A stretch of 64,000 nt of DNA from the NCBI RefSeq assembly GCF_022809125.1, contig NZ_JALGBI010000002.1, positions 381,685-445,684 of the forward strand, given 5' to 3'. Of the stretch, positions 18,646 through 31,095 are shown one piece after another (position 1 is the first letter of the stretch; each line of letters opens with the position of its first letter). This stretch comes from Variovorax terrae. GTDB lineage: Bacteria; Pseudomonadota; Gammaproteobacteria; Burkholderiales; Burkholderiaceae_C. A program made the position numbers and the translations under genes. Under the pieces are notes generated by a model, which was given only the letters and a program-made list of their open reading frames with translations, was not told where the DNA came from and made no database searches.

Positions 18646-20763
18646 ATGTCAGTTTCCACCCACGGACTCCGCGTCAGAGCCGGCTCGCAGGCCCTGCGCT
18701 CGGGCGTGGAACTGCTGTCCTCGATGCGGTTTGCGATTTCCCTGCTGACCGTCATCTGCATCGCCTCCATCATCGGCACCGTGCTCAAGCAGCACGAGCC
18801 GCTGGGCAACTACATCAACCAGTTCGGCCCGTTCTGGGCGGCGGTGTTCGAGGCCGTCAGCCTGCCGGCGGTCTACAGCGCCTGGTGGTTCCTGCTGATC
18901 CTGGCCTTCCTGGTCATCAGCACCTCGCTGTGCATCGCGCGCAACACGCCCAAGATCCTGGTCGACCTCAAGGCCTACAAGGAAAACCTGCGCGAGCAAA
19001 GCCTCAAGGCCTTCGGCCACCGGGCCGAGGCGGTGCTGCCCGATGGCCCCGAAGCCGCCGCGCACCGGCTCGGCAAGACCCTGGTCGGCGGCGGCTGGAA
19101 GGTGAAGCTGCAGCAGCGCGAGCATGGCTGGATGCTGGCCGCCAAGGCCGGCGCGGCCAACAAGCTCGGCTACATCGCGGCGCACAGCGCCATCGTGCTG
19201 GTCTGCCTGGGCGGCCTGCTCGACGGCGACCTGATCGTGCGCGCCCAGATGTGGTTCAACGGCAAGACGCCGTACACCGGCGGCGGCCTGATCTCCGAAG
19301 TCAAGCCCGAGCACCGCCTGAGCGAGCGTAACCCCACGTTCCGCGGCAACCTGCTGGTGGCTGAAGGGGCGCAGTCCTCCACCGCGATCCTGCCGCAGTC
19401 CGACGGGGTGATGCTGCAGGATTTGCCGTTCTCCATCGAGCTCAAGAAGTTCGTCGTGGACTACTACTCCACGGGCATGCCCAAGCTGTTCGCCAGCGAC
19501 ATCGTGATCCACGACAAGGCCACCGGCGAGCAGATTCCCGCGCGCGTGGAGGTCAACCACCCGGCCAGCTACCGGGGCGTGGAGATCTACCAGTCGAGCT
19601 TCGACGACGGCGGCTCCAGCGTCAAGCTCCGGGCGGTGCCGATGAACGGGCTGGTCCGGCCGTTCGAGATCGAGGGCGTCATCGGCAATTCGTCCCAACT
19701 CGCCAAGGGCCAGGGCGACGGGGCCGAGAAGCTCACGCTCGAGTACACCGGCCTGCGCGTGATCAACGTCGAGAACTTCGCGGGCGGCGGCTCGGGCGCC
19801 GACGTGCGCAAGGTCGATCTGCGCGAGTCGATCGACGCCCGCCTGGGCGCGGCCAACAAGACCGTGACCAAGAAAGAGCTGCGCAACGTCGGCCCTAGCA
19901 TCAACTACAAGCTGCGCGACAGCGCGGGCCAGGCGCGCGAATTCCACAACTACATGCTGCCGGTCGACATGGGCGATGGCGGTCCCCCGGTGTTCCTGCT
20001 CGGCGTGCGCGACACGCCGGCCGAGCCCTTCCGCTACCTACGCATCCCGGCCGACGACCAGGGCGGGCTCGACGGCTTCATGCGCCTGCGCTCGGCGCTG
20101 TCCGACACCGCCCTGCGCGAGCTCGCCGTCAAGCGCTACGCCGCGAAGGCGGTGGACGCCGCCCGGCCCGAGCTGGGCACGCAGCTGGCGGCCTCGGCAT
20201 CGCGCGCGCTGGCCCTGTTCGCGGGCGCCGAGGGGCCGGAGGCCGGCAAGGTGGCCGGCCTGCAGGCCATCTCCGATTTCATGGAAGCCAACGTGCCGGA
20301 GGCCGAGCGGGCCCGGGCCGGCGAAGTGCTGGTGCGCATCCTCAACGGCGTGCTCTTCGAGCTGGCGCAGATCACGCGCGAACAGGCTGGCCTGAAGCCG
20401 CTGGAGCCCAGCGAGAAGACGCAGGGCTTCATGACGCAGGCCGTGCTGTCGCTGGGCGATGCGCAGCTGTATCCGGCCCCGATGGCGTTCGAGCTGCAGG
20501 ACTTCACCCAGGTCCAGGCCAGCGTGTTCCAGGTGGCGCGCGCGCCGGGCAAGAACGTCGTGTACCTGGGCTGTGCCTTGCTCATCCTGGGTATTTTTGC
20601 GATGCTCTATGTGCGCGAGCGCCGGATCTGGATCTGGCTGGCGCCGCACGGCGATGGCGGCGCCAGCCACGCCACGATGGCAATGTCGACCAACCGCAAG
20701 ACGATGGACGGCGACCGGGAATTTGAGCAACTGAAGACGAAACTGTTGCAGGAGACCGCATGA
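18646..20763 (+). CDS. ccsB: Cytochrome c biogenesis protein CcsB (ResB)
   Basis: Half of the System II haem lyase that exports haem and attaches it to apocytochrome c. It has 705 residues in the ResB family, with three N-terminal membrane helices (SSMRFAISLLTVICIASIIG, then VYSAWWFLLILAFLVIST, then LGYIAAHSAIVLVCLGGLL), a large periplasmic domain (about residues 210-640) and a last helix (NVVYLGCALLILGIFAMLY). The start at 18646 is just after the upstream terminator; an upstream ATG lies inside the terminator stem. Its stop overlaps the ccsA start by four bases (ATGA). Confidence 0.95.
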   Translation: MSVSTHGLRVRAGSQALRSGVELLSSMRFAISLLTVICIASIIGTVLKQHEPLGNYINQFGPFWAAVFEAVSLPAVYSAWWFLLILAFLVISTSLCIARNTPKILVDLKAYKENLREQSLKAFGHRAEAVLPDGPEAAAHRLGKTLVGGGWKVKLQQREHGWMLAAKAGAANKLGYIAAHSAIVLVCLGGLLDGDLIVRAQMWFNGKTPYTGGGLISEVKPEHRLSERNPTFRGNLLVAEGAQSSTAILPQSDGVMLQDLPFSIELKKFVVDYYSTGMPKLFASDIVIHDKATGEQIPARVEVNHPASYRGVEIYQSSFDDGGSSVKLRAVPMNGLVRPFEIEGVIGNSSQLAKGQGDGAEKLTLEYTGLRVINVENFAGGGSGADVRKVDLRESIDARLGAANKTVTKKELRNVGPSINYKLRDSAGQAREFHNYMLPVDMGDGGPPVFLLGVRDTPAEPFRYLRIPADDQGGLDGFMRLRSALSDTALRELAVKRYAAKAVDAARPELGTQLAASASRALALFAGAEGPEAGKVAGLQAISDFMEANVPEAERARAGEVLVRILNGVLFELAQITREQAGLKPLEPSEKTQGFMTQAVLSLGDAQLYPAPMAFELQDFTQVQASVFQVARAPGKNVVYLGCALLILGIFAMLYVRERRIWIWLAPHGDGGASHATMAMSTNRKTMDGDREFEQLKTKLLQETA

Positions 20764-22100
20764 ACACCGCAACCCACGCGAGCGACACCCGTGTCGTGAC
20801 CTTGAACGAGAGTTATTTTTCCAGCCGCACCTGGTTCGACTGGCTGTTCGCCGTGCTGGCGGTGGCCGGTGGCCTGTTCGCCTTCTCGCGCTACAGCGGT
20901 GCGATGGACGTCTACGAAAAAGGCATCCTGCTCGCCGCCATGCCCGCGGTCATCTGGCTGGGCTGGTTCTGGCGCCCGCTGCGTGTGCTGATGCTCGTGG
21001 TGGCGGCATGCTCGCTGCTGGGCATCCTGTCCTACCAGGGCAGCCTGGCGCGCGCCGACAGCGTGTTCTGGCTCAAGTACTTCCTGTCCAGCCAGTCGGC
21101 CATTCTGTGGATGAGCGTGCTGTTCTTCATGAGCACGGCGTTCTACTGGCTCGGCATGGTGGGGCGCGGGCAGAGCGCCACGATGGAAATGATCGGCTCG
21201 CGCCTGGCCTGGGCCGCCGTGACGATGGCGCTGATCGGCACCATGGTGCGCTGGTACGAAAGCTACCTGATCGGCTCGGACGTGGGCCACATTCCCGTGA
21301 GCAACCTGTACGAGGTGTTCGTGCTGTTCTGCTGGCTCACGGCCGCGTTCTACCTCTACTTCGAGGCCCAGTACAACACGCGCGCGTTGGGCGCCTTCGT
21401 GATGCTGGTGGTCAGCGCGGCGGTGGGCTTCCTGCTCTGGTATACCGTGGTGCGCGAAGCCCACGAAATCCAGCCGCTGGTGCCCGCGCTCAAGAGCTGG
21501 TGGATGAAGCTGCACGTGCCGGCCAACTTCATCGGCTACGGCACCTTCTCGCTGGCGGCCATGGTGGCCTTCGCCTACCTGATCAAGCAGCAGGCCCATG
21601 AAACCCGCTGGCACAAGCTGACGCCGATCTGGCTGCTGGGCGCGGCGCTGTGCTTCGTGCCTATCGCCTTCCGCCAGCGCGGCGTGGCCGAGGCCGGCGG
21701 CAGCTACTGGGTCGGCTACGCCCTGATCTCGGCGCTGATCGCCGCGGGCATCCTGCTGGGCCGCAAGCGCATCGCCGCGCGGCTGCCGTCGCCCGAGATC
21801 CTGGACGACGTGATGTACAAGTCGATCGCGGTCGGCTTTGCCTTCTTCACCATCGCTACCGTGCTGGGCGCCCTCTGGGCCGCCGAGGCCTGGGGCGGCT
21901 ACTGGAGCTGGGACCCGAAGGAGACCTGGGCCCTGATCGTCTGGCTCAACTACGCGGCCTGGCTGCACATGCGGTTGATGAAGGGCCTGCGCGGCACCGT
22001 GGCGGCCTGGTGGGCGCTGGCGGGGCTGGCGGTGACCACCTTTGCCTTCCTCGGGGTCAACATGTTCCTGAGCGGCCTGCACAGCTACGGAACCTTGTAG
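20760..22100 (+). CDS. ccsA: Cytochrome c biogenesis protein CcsA (ResC)
   Basis: Partner of CcsB in the System II haem-attachment complex, 446 residues. It is a polytopic membrane protein with the haem-handling WWD motif WGGYWSWDPKETWALIVW (around nucleotides 21892-21945) and flanking conserved His residues. The reading frame overlaps ccsB by ATGA, so the proteins are made in step. The absence of ccmABCDEFGH here suggests, but does not prove, reliance on System II. A 69-base gap leads to msrP on the same strand. Confidence 0.96.
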   Translation: MNTATHASDTRVVTLNESYFSSRTWFDWLFAVLAVAGGLFAFSRYSGAMDVYEKGILLAAMPAVIWLGWFWRPLRVLMLVVAACSLLGILSYQGSLARADSVFWLKYFLSSQSAILWMSVLFFMSTAFYWLGMVGRGQSATMEMIGSRLAWAAVTMALIGTMVRWYESYLIGSDVGHIPVSNLYEVFVLFCWLTAAFYLYFEAQYNTRALGAFVMLVVSAAVGFLLWYTVVREAHEIQPLVPALKSWWMKLHVPANFIGYGTFSLAAMVAFAYLIKQQAHETRWHKLTPIWLLGAALCFVPIAFRQRGVAEAGGSYWVGYALISALIAAGILLGRKRIAARLPSPEILDDVMYKSIAVGFAFFTIATVLGALWAAEAWGGYWSWDPKETWALIVWLNYAAWLHMRLMKGLRGTVAAWWALAGLAVTTFAFLGVNMFLSGLHSYGTL

Positions 22101-22169
22101 CCGCGGGCTGAATCCTTGTAAGAAATTCCCGCGTAGAGCGACGAACGGCACATCTCAAGGAACACGGCC

Positions 22170-23164
<995 letters not shown>

Positions 23165-23165
<1 letters not shown>

Positions 23166-23812
23166 TGCGCGCCTCCCCGTGGCTGATGCACCCGGCGGCC
23201 AAGCCGCTGGTGTTTGCGGCAGCCTTGCTGCCGTTCGCCTGGCTGCTCTATGGCGTACTCACCAACAATCTGGGCGCCAACCCGGCCGAGTACCTGATCC
23301 GCGCCACCGGCGACTGGACCCTGCGCTTTCTGTGCCTGGTGCTGGCGGTGACGCCGCTGCGCGTGATCGCAGGCCTGCCGGCGCTGGCGCGTTTTCGCCG
23401 CATGCTGGGCCTGTTCATGTATTTCTACGCCGCGCTGCATTTCCTGAGCTATGCCGGCTTCGACATGAGCTTCGCGCTTGACGACATCGCCAAGGACATC
23501 GCCAAGCGGCCCTTCATCCTGGTGGGCTTCAGCGCTTTCGTGCTGCTCACGCCGCTGGCGGCGACCTCGTTCAACCGCGCCATCCGGGCGTTGGGGGCGG
23601 CGCGCTGGCAGTGGCTGCACCGGCTGGTCTACGGCATCGCCGGCCTGGCCATCCTGCACTTCTTCTGGATGCGCGCGGGCAAGCACAACTTTGCCGAGGT
23701 GGCGGTCTATGGCGCCATCCTCGCGCTGTTGCTGGGCTGGCGGGCCTGGCGTGCGCTGGGCCGGTTGATGGACACGCCGGGCGCGGCCGGGATCAAGCCC
23801 GTCAGGCGTTGA
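23165..23812 (+). CDS. msrQ: MsrPQ haem-binding membrane subunit MsrQ (YedZ)
   Basis: Inner-membrane b-haem protein that passes quinone electrons to MsrP; 215 residues of the ferric-reductase-like transmembrane family, about six helices. Conserved haem-ligand histidines are visible in FYAALHFLSY, RWQWLHRLVYG and LAILHFFWMR. The ATG overlaps the msrP stop codon. Its last 11 bases overlap the end of the convergent metallo-beta-lactamase gene. Confidence 0.95.
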
Positions 23813-24632
23813 CCACGCGCAGGCTGGGCCGGGTTTGCAGGCTCTGGCCGTCGATGACGGCCGTCGGTAGCTGGTAGGAGCGGTCGTCGAACAGATCCAC
23901 GCCACACATCAGGTTCTCGATCCAGTCCATGAACTCGCCGATGGCGGCGCCCTGCAGCGGTGCGCCGTGCTGGGGAACGATCATCGAGATGTCGAGCTGG
24001 CGCGCCATGCGCGTCCACAGTCGCAGGATCTTGTTGGACACCATGTAGCGCCGGTGGAAGCCTTCCATGCGGGGCAGGTGCGGCTGCAGCCGCGTCACGG
24101 GCCGCGCCGCATCGGCGCCAGAGGTCATGGAGACGCCCAGATCGCCGGTGAACAGGATGCGGCTGACCGGATCGTAGAAGTGGAAGTTGCCCTCGGCGTG
24201 CATGAAGTGCGCCGGCAGCAGCCACAGTTCGCTCTCGCCCAGAGGCAGGCGTCCGCCGCCATCGGGAACGCCGATGATGCGGCCGTCGGTCTTGCCGACC
24301 TTGGTGAAATGCGGGACGAAGCGTTCCCAGACGCGCGAGATCACCAGCTTGGCCGGCGTGGAGGTGAGCCAGCGGTCGAGCGAGGCGATGATGTCCGGAT
24401 CGGCGTGCGAGGCGATCAGATAGGACAGCCGCTGCGGCGAGAACTCGCGCGAGATCGAGAGGTACATCTCGTTGAACGCCAGGTTGCCGCCGGGGTCGAG
24501 CACCGCCCCCGTGCCGTGGTCCACGATCAGGAACTGGTTGGCCTGCACGGCCTGGCCGTCTTCCTCGATGAGGTCGGTGAACATCAGGCAGGCGTGGTGC
24601 CGGTCGCGGTAGATCTCGATGGGGGGTGACAT
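23802..24632 (-). CDS. Metallo-beta-lactamase-fold protein of the flavodiiron / oxygen-binding diiron (ODP) type
   Basis: A 276-residue cytoplasmic protein with the diiron ligand set of flavodiiron proteins but no flavodoxin domain. Candidate ligands are His76, Asp78, Asp80 (HADPD), His145 (HFMHAE), Asp164 (TGDLG) and His222 (QHGAP); the 18-residue spacing between His145 and Asp164 matches that family. Related stand-alone domains bind oxygen or nitric oxide and may act as sensors. It is convergent with msrQ, overlapping 11 bases. The start at 24632 (MSPPIEIYRDR) is preferred to the ATG at 24659, which adds nine residues. The substrate is unknown. Confidence 0.85.
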   Translation of the reverse strand: MSPPIEIYRDRHHACLMFTDLIEEDGQAVQANQFLIVDHGTGAVLDPGGNLAFNEMYLSISREFSPQRLSYLIASHADPDIIASLDRWLTSTPAKLVISRVWERFVPHFTKVGKTDGRIIGVPDGGGRLPLGESELWLLPAHFMHAEGNFHFYDPVSRILFTGDLGVSMTSGADAARPVTRLQPHLPRMEGFHRRYMVSNKILRLWTRMARQLDISMIVPQHGAPLQGAAIGEFMDWIENLMCGVDLFDDRSYQLPTAVIDGQSLQTRPSLRVVNA

Positions 24633-24716
24633 GAAGGCCTTCGGGGATGAAGGCGCCACTGTAGGCCGCTGCTGCGCGGCGGGCCTTGACGCAGGTCAAG
24701 GCCCCGCATCCAGGGC

Positions 24717-25997
24717 TCAGCCGGGCAGCAGCTGTTCGTGCGCGAAGGTGTCCGCCGCCGATTCGCGCGTGCGGATCAGGGTGGCCCGGTCGCCGTCCAC
24801 CAGCACTTCCGCGGCCCGACCGCGGGTGTTGTAGTTGCTGGCCATGCTCATGCAGTAGGCACCGGCCGACAGCACGGCCAGGGCGTCGCCCGGCTGGACG
24901 GCCAGCGCCCGGTCGCGGCCGATCCAGTCACCGCTTTCGCAGACCGGGCCGACCACGTCCCAGGTGGCCGCGGCCGAGGCGCGCGGCGACAGCGGCACGA
25001 TCTGGTGAAACGCCTGGTACATGGCCGGGCGCGGCAGGTCGTTCATGGCGGCATCGATGATGCAGAAGTTCTTCTGCTCGCCGGGCTTGAGGTACAGCAC
25101 CTCGGTCACGCAGACGCCGGCATTGCCGACCAGCGAGCGGCCGGGCTCGATCATGAGCTGGCGCTGGCCGAAGCCGCGTGCATCGAGCTTGGCCAGCAAC
25201 TGCGCCCAGAGCGCATCGGCCTGCGGCGGGGTGTCGCCGTTGTAGTCGATGCCCAGGCCACCGCCGAAATCGATGTGGTGGATCGGAATGCCGGCGGCCT
25301 CGATCGTCTCCACCAGGTCCAGCACGCGGTCCATCGCGTCGAGGTAGGGCGTCTCCTCGGTGATCTGGGAGCCGATGTGGCAATCGATGCCCACCACCTG
25401 CAGCCCCGGCAATGCGGCGGCACGCTGGTAGGTGGCCAGCGCACGCTCGTGGGCCACCCCGAACTTGTTGCCCTTGAGGCCGGTGGAAATGTAGGGGTGG
25501 GTCTTGGGGTCCACATTCGGGTTGACGCGGATGCTCACCGGCGCGCGCTGGCCGGCCTGCACCGCCACGCTGCTGAGCACCTCAAGCTCGGCCTCGCTCT
25601 CGACGTTGAAGCAGCCGATGCCGGCCTGCAGCGCCTCCTGCATCTCGGCGCGGGTCTTGCCGACGCCGGAAAAAATCACCTTGCGCGGGTCACCGCCCAC
25701 GGCGAGGACCCGGGCCAGCTCGCCGCCCGACACGATGTCGAAGCCGCAGCCGGCCTGCGCAAACACCTGCAGCACGCCGAGCGAGGAGTTGGCTTTCATC
25801 GCATAGCAGATCTGCGCCTGGCGCCCGGCGAAGCCGCGCTGGTAGGCGGCCAGCGCCGCCAGCATGGCGGCCTTGGAGTAGACGAACAGGGGCGTGCCGT
25901 GCTGGCGGGCCAGGTCGGCCAGACGCACATCTTCGATGAACAGGTCGTTGCCGCGGTAGGCGACATGGGGATGGCCGGGAAGGGAGCGTGCGGTCAT
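24717..25997 (-). CDS. lysA: Diaminopimelate decarboxylase
   Basis: Last step of lysine synthesis: decarboxylates meso-diaminopimelate, PLP-dependent, cytoplasmic. The 426 residues carry the PLP-lysine segment CYAMKANSSLGVL near residue 62, the glycine loop GGGLGIDY near 245, EPGRSLVGNAG near 290, and the active-site Cys segment GPVCESGDWIG near 355. The start at 25997 gives the usual N-terminus; upstream codons are not family-like. It follows lptM on the same strand after 141 bases with no recognisable gene, the classic lptM-lysA arrangement. Confidence 0.97.
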   Translation of the reverse strand: MTARSLPGHPHVAYRGNDLFIEDVRLADLARQHGTPLFVYSKAAMLAALAAYQRGFAGRQAQICYAMKANSSLGVLQVFAQAGCGFDIVSGGELARVLAVGGDPRKVIFSGVGKTRAEMQEALQAGIGCFNVESEAELEVLSSVAVQAGQRAPVSIRVNPNVDPKTHPYISTGLKGNKFGVAHERALATYQRAAALPGLQVVGIDCHIGSQITEETPYLDAMDRVLDLVETIEAAGIPIHHIDFGGGLGIDYNGDTPPQADALWAQLLAKLDARGFGQRQLMIEPGRSLVGNAGVCVTEVLYLKPGEQKNFCIIDAAMNDLPRPAMYQAFHQIVPLSPRASAAATWDVVGPVCESGDWIGRDRALAVQPGDALAVLSAGAYCMSMASNYNTRGRAAEVLVDGDRATLIRTRESAADTFAHEQLLPG

Positions 25998-26138
25998 GGG
26001 GCGGGCGATGAATGGAAGGAGAATCTTAGGTGCTGGCGCCTGGCGCGGCCAGTGGAAATCCATGCTTGTCGGGCCAGCGGGCCTGGATTTTCAGGGTCCA
26101 GGTCCGGCAAGGCTTTCAAATCCGGCGGCTCGGTCGAA

Positions 26139-26360
26139 TCACTGAGTGGCCGGCGCAGAGGCTGCGGGCTTGGCGGGCGCGGCGGGTGAATCCGCTTCAC
26201 CGGGAAGCCGGGGCCGCAGCGTTTCCGGCAGCGTGGCGCGCTGAGCCGCCGCCGGCCCGGTTGGCAAAAACAGGGCGCCCTTTTGGCCGCAGCCGCTCAG
26301 AGCCGCCGCGCTCGCAGCAAGGGCAATGGCGCTGACTAGAATTTGGGGAGCATTCAACAT
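26139..26360 (-). CDS. lptM: LPS translocon maturation lipoprotein LptM (YifL)
   Basis: Small outer-membrane lipoprotein, 73 residues, that helps LptD disulfide maturation in enterobacteria. A signal peptide with lipobox LSGC places the lipidated Cys at residue 24, followed by the family motif GQKGALFLP; the rest is a low-complexity Pro/Ala tail. It is divergent from cyaY with 12 bases between starts and upstream of lysA, the conserved neighbourhood of this gene across proteobacteria. The call rests on the CGQKG motif and context. Confidence 0.88.
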   Translation of the reverse strand: MLNAPQILVSAIALAASAAALSGCGQKGALFLPTGPAAAQRATLPETLRPRLPGEADSPAAPAKPAASAPATQ

Positions 26361-26372
26361 CACGGAATTGTA

Positions 26373-26702
26373 ATGACCGACCCTGAATTCATGGACCGTG
26401 CCGAGGCCGTGCTGCGCGCGATCGAGTCCTGCTGCGACCGCATCAACGAGGAAACCGACGTCGACATCGACAACCAGCGGGTGGGCGGCATGATCACGCT
26501 GACCTTCCGCAACAGGAGCCAGATCATCGTGAACCTGCAAAAACCGTTGCACGAGATCTGGCTGGCGGCCAAATCAGGTGGCTATCACTATAAATTTGAT
26601 AGCAAAGAATGGCGGGATACCAAGGACATGGGCGAGTTTTTCGCCAATTTATCGCGCAGCGCCACCGCTCAGGCGGGTCAGCCCCTGCAGTTCAGGGGCT
26701 GA
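26373..26702 (+). CDS. cyaY: Frataxin-like iron-sulfur assembly regulator CyaY
   Basis: Bacterial frataxin that binds iron and modulates IscS activity; cytoplasmic, 109 residues. Visible are the acidic N-terminal helix ([19 protein letters not shown]), the strand [17 protein letters not shown] and the family core [18 protein letters not shown]. The start at 26373 fits; an upstream ATG at 26343 lies within lptM on the other strand. Codons from [17 protein letters not shown] coincide with a palindromic repeat (26581-26630), yet the protein length and motif order match the family, so the repeat appears to have replaced rather than lengthened the coding sequence. Confidence 0.95.
   Translation: MTDPEFMDRAEAVLRAIESCCDRINEETDVDIDNQRVGGMITLTFRNRSQIIVNLQKPLHEIWLAAKSGGYHYKFDSKEWRDTKDMGEFFANLSRSATAQAGQPLQFRG
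26581..26630. repeat. Palindromic element family A inside cyaY
   Basis: GCTATCACTATAAATTTGAT followed by AGC gives the inverted arms GCTATC/GATAGC. It is followed by AAAGAATGGCGGGATACCAA and GGACAT, resembling the second half of the intergenic copy at 38141-38183. It is read in frame as [11 protein letters not shown]. Confidence 0.6.
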
Positions 26703-26711
26703 CGCCGGCAC

Positions 26712-29120
<2,409 letters not shown>

Positions 29121-29146
29121 AGAAATCTGCGTAAGGTCGCGTCAGC

Positions 29147-29152
29147 ATTATA
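29147..29152 (-). promoter_or_regulatory. Probable -10 box of the mrcA promoter
   Basis: The minus strand reads TATAAT, a consensus -10 hexamer 27 bases before the mrcA start codon. The -35 region 17 bases upstream is weak. The remaining gap to pilM (29153-29389) contains AT-rich sequence that probably holds the pil promoter, but I could not assign boxes with confidence. Confidence 0.4.
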
Positions 29153-29389
29153 AAAATCAACGCTTTGCGAATTGGAGGGCCAACCCGGTCCAGATTGTTG
29201 CCTTGTTACGGTTGTGAAGCATCGCCTTGGCGGGCTGACTTGAACAGGGGCCGCCACCGTCGGATTTTGACAACGGTGAGGAGGGTCAAAAGTGGAAAAA
29301 CCCTTTGTTGGACAAGGACCTTACTGATAGCATTCAAGTGAATTCTTAAGTTTTTACAGTTGTTTACATGACTGTTTCGGGGGACTACC

Positions 29390-30469
29390 TTGATCTCATT
29401 GGGGTCGTTATTTAGCCGCCAGCCCGCGCCTTTGCTGGGGCTGGACATCAGTTCGTCCAGCGTCAAGCTGGTCGAGCTGGGGCGCGACAAGGCTGGCAAT
29501 CTGGTGCTCGAGCGCTGCGCGATCGAGCCGCTGGAGCGCGGCTGGATCACCGATGGCAACGTCGAAAAGTTCGATGAGGTCGCCGAAGCCGTGCGCCGGG
29601 TGGTCAAGAAGAGCGGAACCCGGACCAAGAACGTGGCGATGGCGCTGCCGCCCTCGGCCGTGATCACGAAGAAGATCATTCTGCCTGGCGGCATGAGCGA
29701 GGCCGAGCTGGAAATCCAGGTCGAGTCCGAGGCCAACCAGTACATCCCGTTCTCGCTCGACGAGGTCAGCCTGGACTTCTGTGTCGTGGGGCCCAGCTCG
29801 ACCTCGGCCGGCGATGTGGAGGTGCTGATCGCCGCTTCGCGCCGGGAAAAGGTGCAGGACCGACAGGGGCTGGCCGAAGCTGCGGGGCTCAAACCCGTGA
29901 TCATCGATGTCGAATCCTACGCTTCCCGGCTGGCGACCGGCCGCCTGATCGAATCCCTGCCCAACAAGGGCGTGGACACCATGGTGGCGCTGTTCGAGGT
30001 GGGGGCTTTCACGACCAGCATGCAGGTCATCCGGAACGATGAAGTCCTGTATGACCGCGACCAGGCCTTCGGCGGGGCCCAGCTGACGCAGTTGATCGTG
30101 CGCCAGTACGGCTTTTCGCCGGAGGAAGCCGAGACCAAGAAGCGCAATGGCGACCTGCCCGACGACTATGAGTCCGGCGTCTTGAGGCCATTCGTGGACA
30201 GCATGGCCCAGGAAATCGGGCGTGCGCTGCAGTTCTTCTTCACCAGCACGCCCCACAACCGGGTCGACTACGTGATGCTGGCTGGCGGCTCATCCGCGTT
30301 GCCGGGCCTGACCGACGCCGTGACGCACCAGACGACCTTTGCGTGCAGCCTGGTCAACCCGTTCGACGGGATGGAAATCGCCGAGGGGGTTCGCGAGAAG
30401 AAGATGCGCCGCGAAGCGCCTTCCTATCTGACCTCCTGCGGCCTGGCGATGCGGAGGTTCCTCCAGTGA
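29390..30469 (+). CDS. pilM: Type IV pilus assembly protein PilM
   Basis: Cytoplasmic actin-like ATPase of the type IV pilus alignment complex; binds the N-terminus of PilN. It has 359 residues with the FtsA/PilM fold: the nucleotide-binding strand LLGLDISSSSVKLVEL near residue 15, a second phosphate loop region around EVGAFTTSMQV, and the adenosine motif MLAGGSSALPGL near residue 300. The start is TTG, preceded by GGGGGA; no better in-frame ATG precedes the conserved LLGLDIS strand. Its stop overlaps the pilN start (GTGA). Confidence 0.93.
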   Translation: MISLGSLFSRQPAPLLGLDISSSSVKLVELGRDKAGNLVLERCAIEPLERGWITDGNVEKFDEVAEAVRRVVKKSGTRTKNVAMALPPSAVITKKIILPGGMSEAELEIQVESEANQYIPFSLDEVSLDFCVVGPSSTSAGDVEVLIAASRREKVQDRQGLAEAAGLKPVIIDVESYASRLATGRLIESLPNKGVDTMVALFEVGAFTTSMQVIRNDEVLYDRDQAFGGAQLTQLIVRQYGFSPEEAETKKRNGDLPDDYESGVLRPFVDSMAQEIGRALQFFFTSTPHNRVDYVMLAGGSSALPGLTDAVTHQTTFACSLVNPFDGMEIAEGVREKKMRREAPSYLTSCGLAMRRFLQ

Positions 30470-31095
30470 TCCTCATCAACCTGCTCCCTCACCGGGAAGT
30501 CGCACGAAAGCACCGGCGCGATGCCTTCTATGCGTCGCTCGGTGTCGCCGCCCTCGTCGGGGGCGTGGTGTCCGGCGTCATCTACCTCTGGTACGAGGCG
30601 CAGATTTCATCCCAGCAGGGCAAGAACGTGTTCCTGCAGGGGGAGATCAAGCGGCTCGACGGCCAGATCAAGGACATTGCCAACCTGCAAGCCGAGATCG
30701 CCGGGCTGCGGGCCCGGCAACAGGCTGTCGAGGATCTTCAGGCGGATCGCAATCTGCCGGTTCATCTGCTCAACGAACTCGTCAAGCAACTGCCTGACGG
30801 TGTGTACGTCACCACCATGCGGCAGGAAAACCAGAGTGTGGTGCTGCAAGGCGTGGCTCAGTCCAACGAGCGCGTCTCGGAATTGCTGCGCAATCTGGCG
30901 AACAACAGTCCTTGGCTGACGCGGCCGGAACTGGTCGAAATCGTGGCCAGCAGCGTGAACCTCGGGCCGCGTGACCAGCGGCGGGTGTCCAACTTCACAA
31001 TGCGCGTGGGTCTCAGGCGCGCCAGCGAGGCGCAAAAGGCCGCGCTGGCTGCCAGCGCCGCATCTGCGCCGGCCTCGGCAGCAGCCAAGACCTGA
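30466..31095 (+). CDS. pilN: Type IV pilus assembly protein PilN
   Basis: Bitopic inner-membrane protein of the PilMNOP alignment complex, 209 residues. It starts with the PilM-binding motif (M)ILINLLPHRE at a GTG codon overlapping the pilM stop, followed by one membrane helix (about residues 23-45), a coiled coil (LQGEIKRLDGQIKDIANLQ) and a periplasmic ferredoxin-like domain. The C-terminal 20 residues are Ala/Ser-rich. TGATG overlap with pilO indicates translational coupling. Confidence 0.94.
   Translation: MILINLLPHREVARKHRRDAFYASLGVAALVGGVVSGVIYLWYEAQISSQQGKNVFLQGEIKRLDGQIKDIANLQAEIAGLRARQQAVEDLQADRNLPVHLLNELVKQLPDGVYVTTMRQENQSVVLQGVAQSNERVSELLRNLANNSPWLTRPELVEIVASSVNLGPRDQRRVSNFTMRVGLRRASEAQKAALAASAASAPASAAAKT

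Noticed and set aside
29153..29389. Promoter for pilMNOPQ
   Set aside because: TTGACA occurs near 29267 but no -10 hexamer stands at proper spacing, and no sigma-54 pattern was found, so no feature is claimed.
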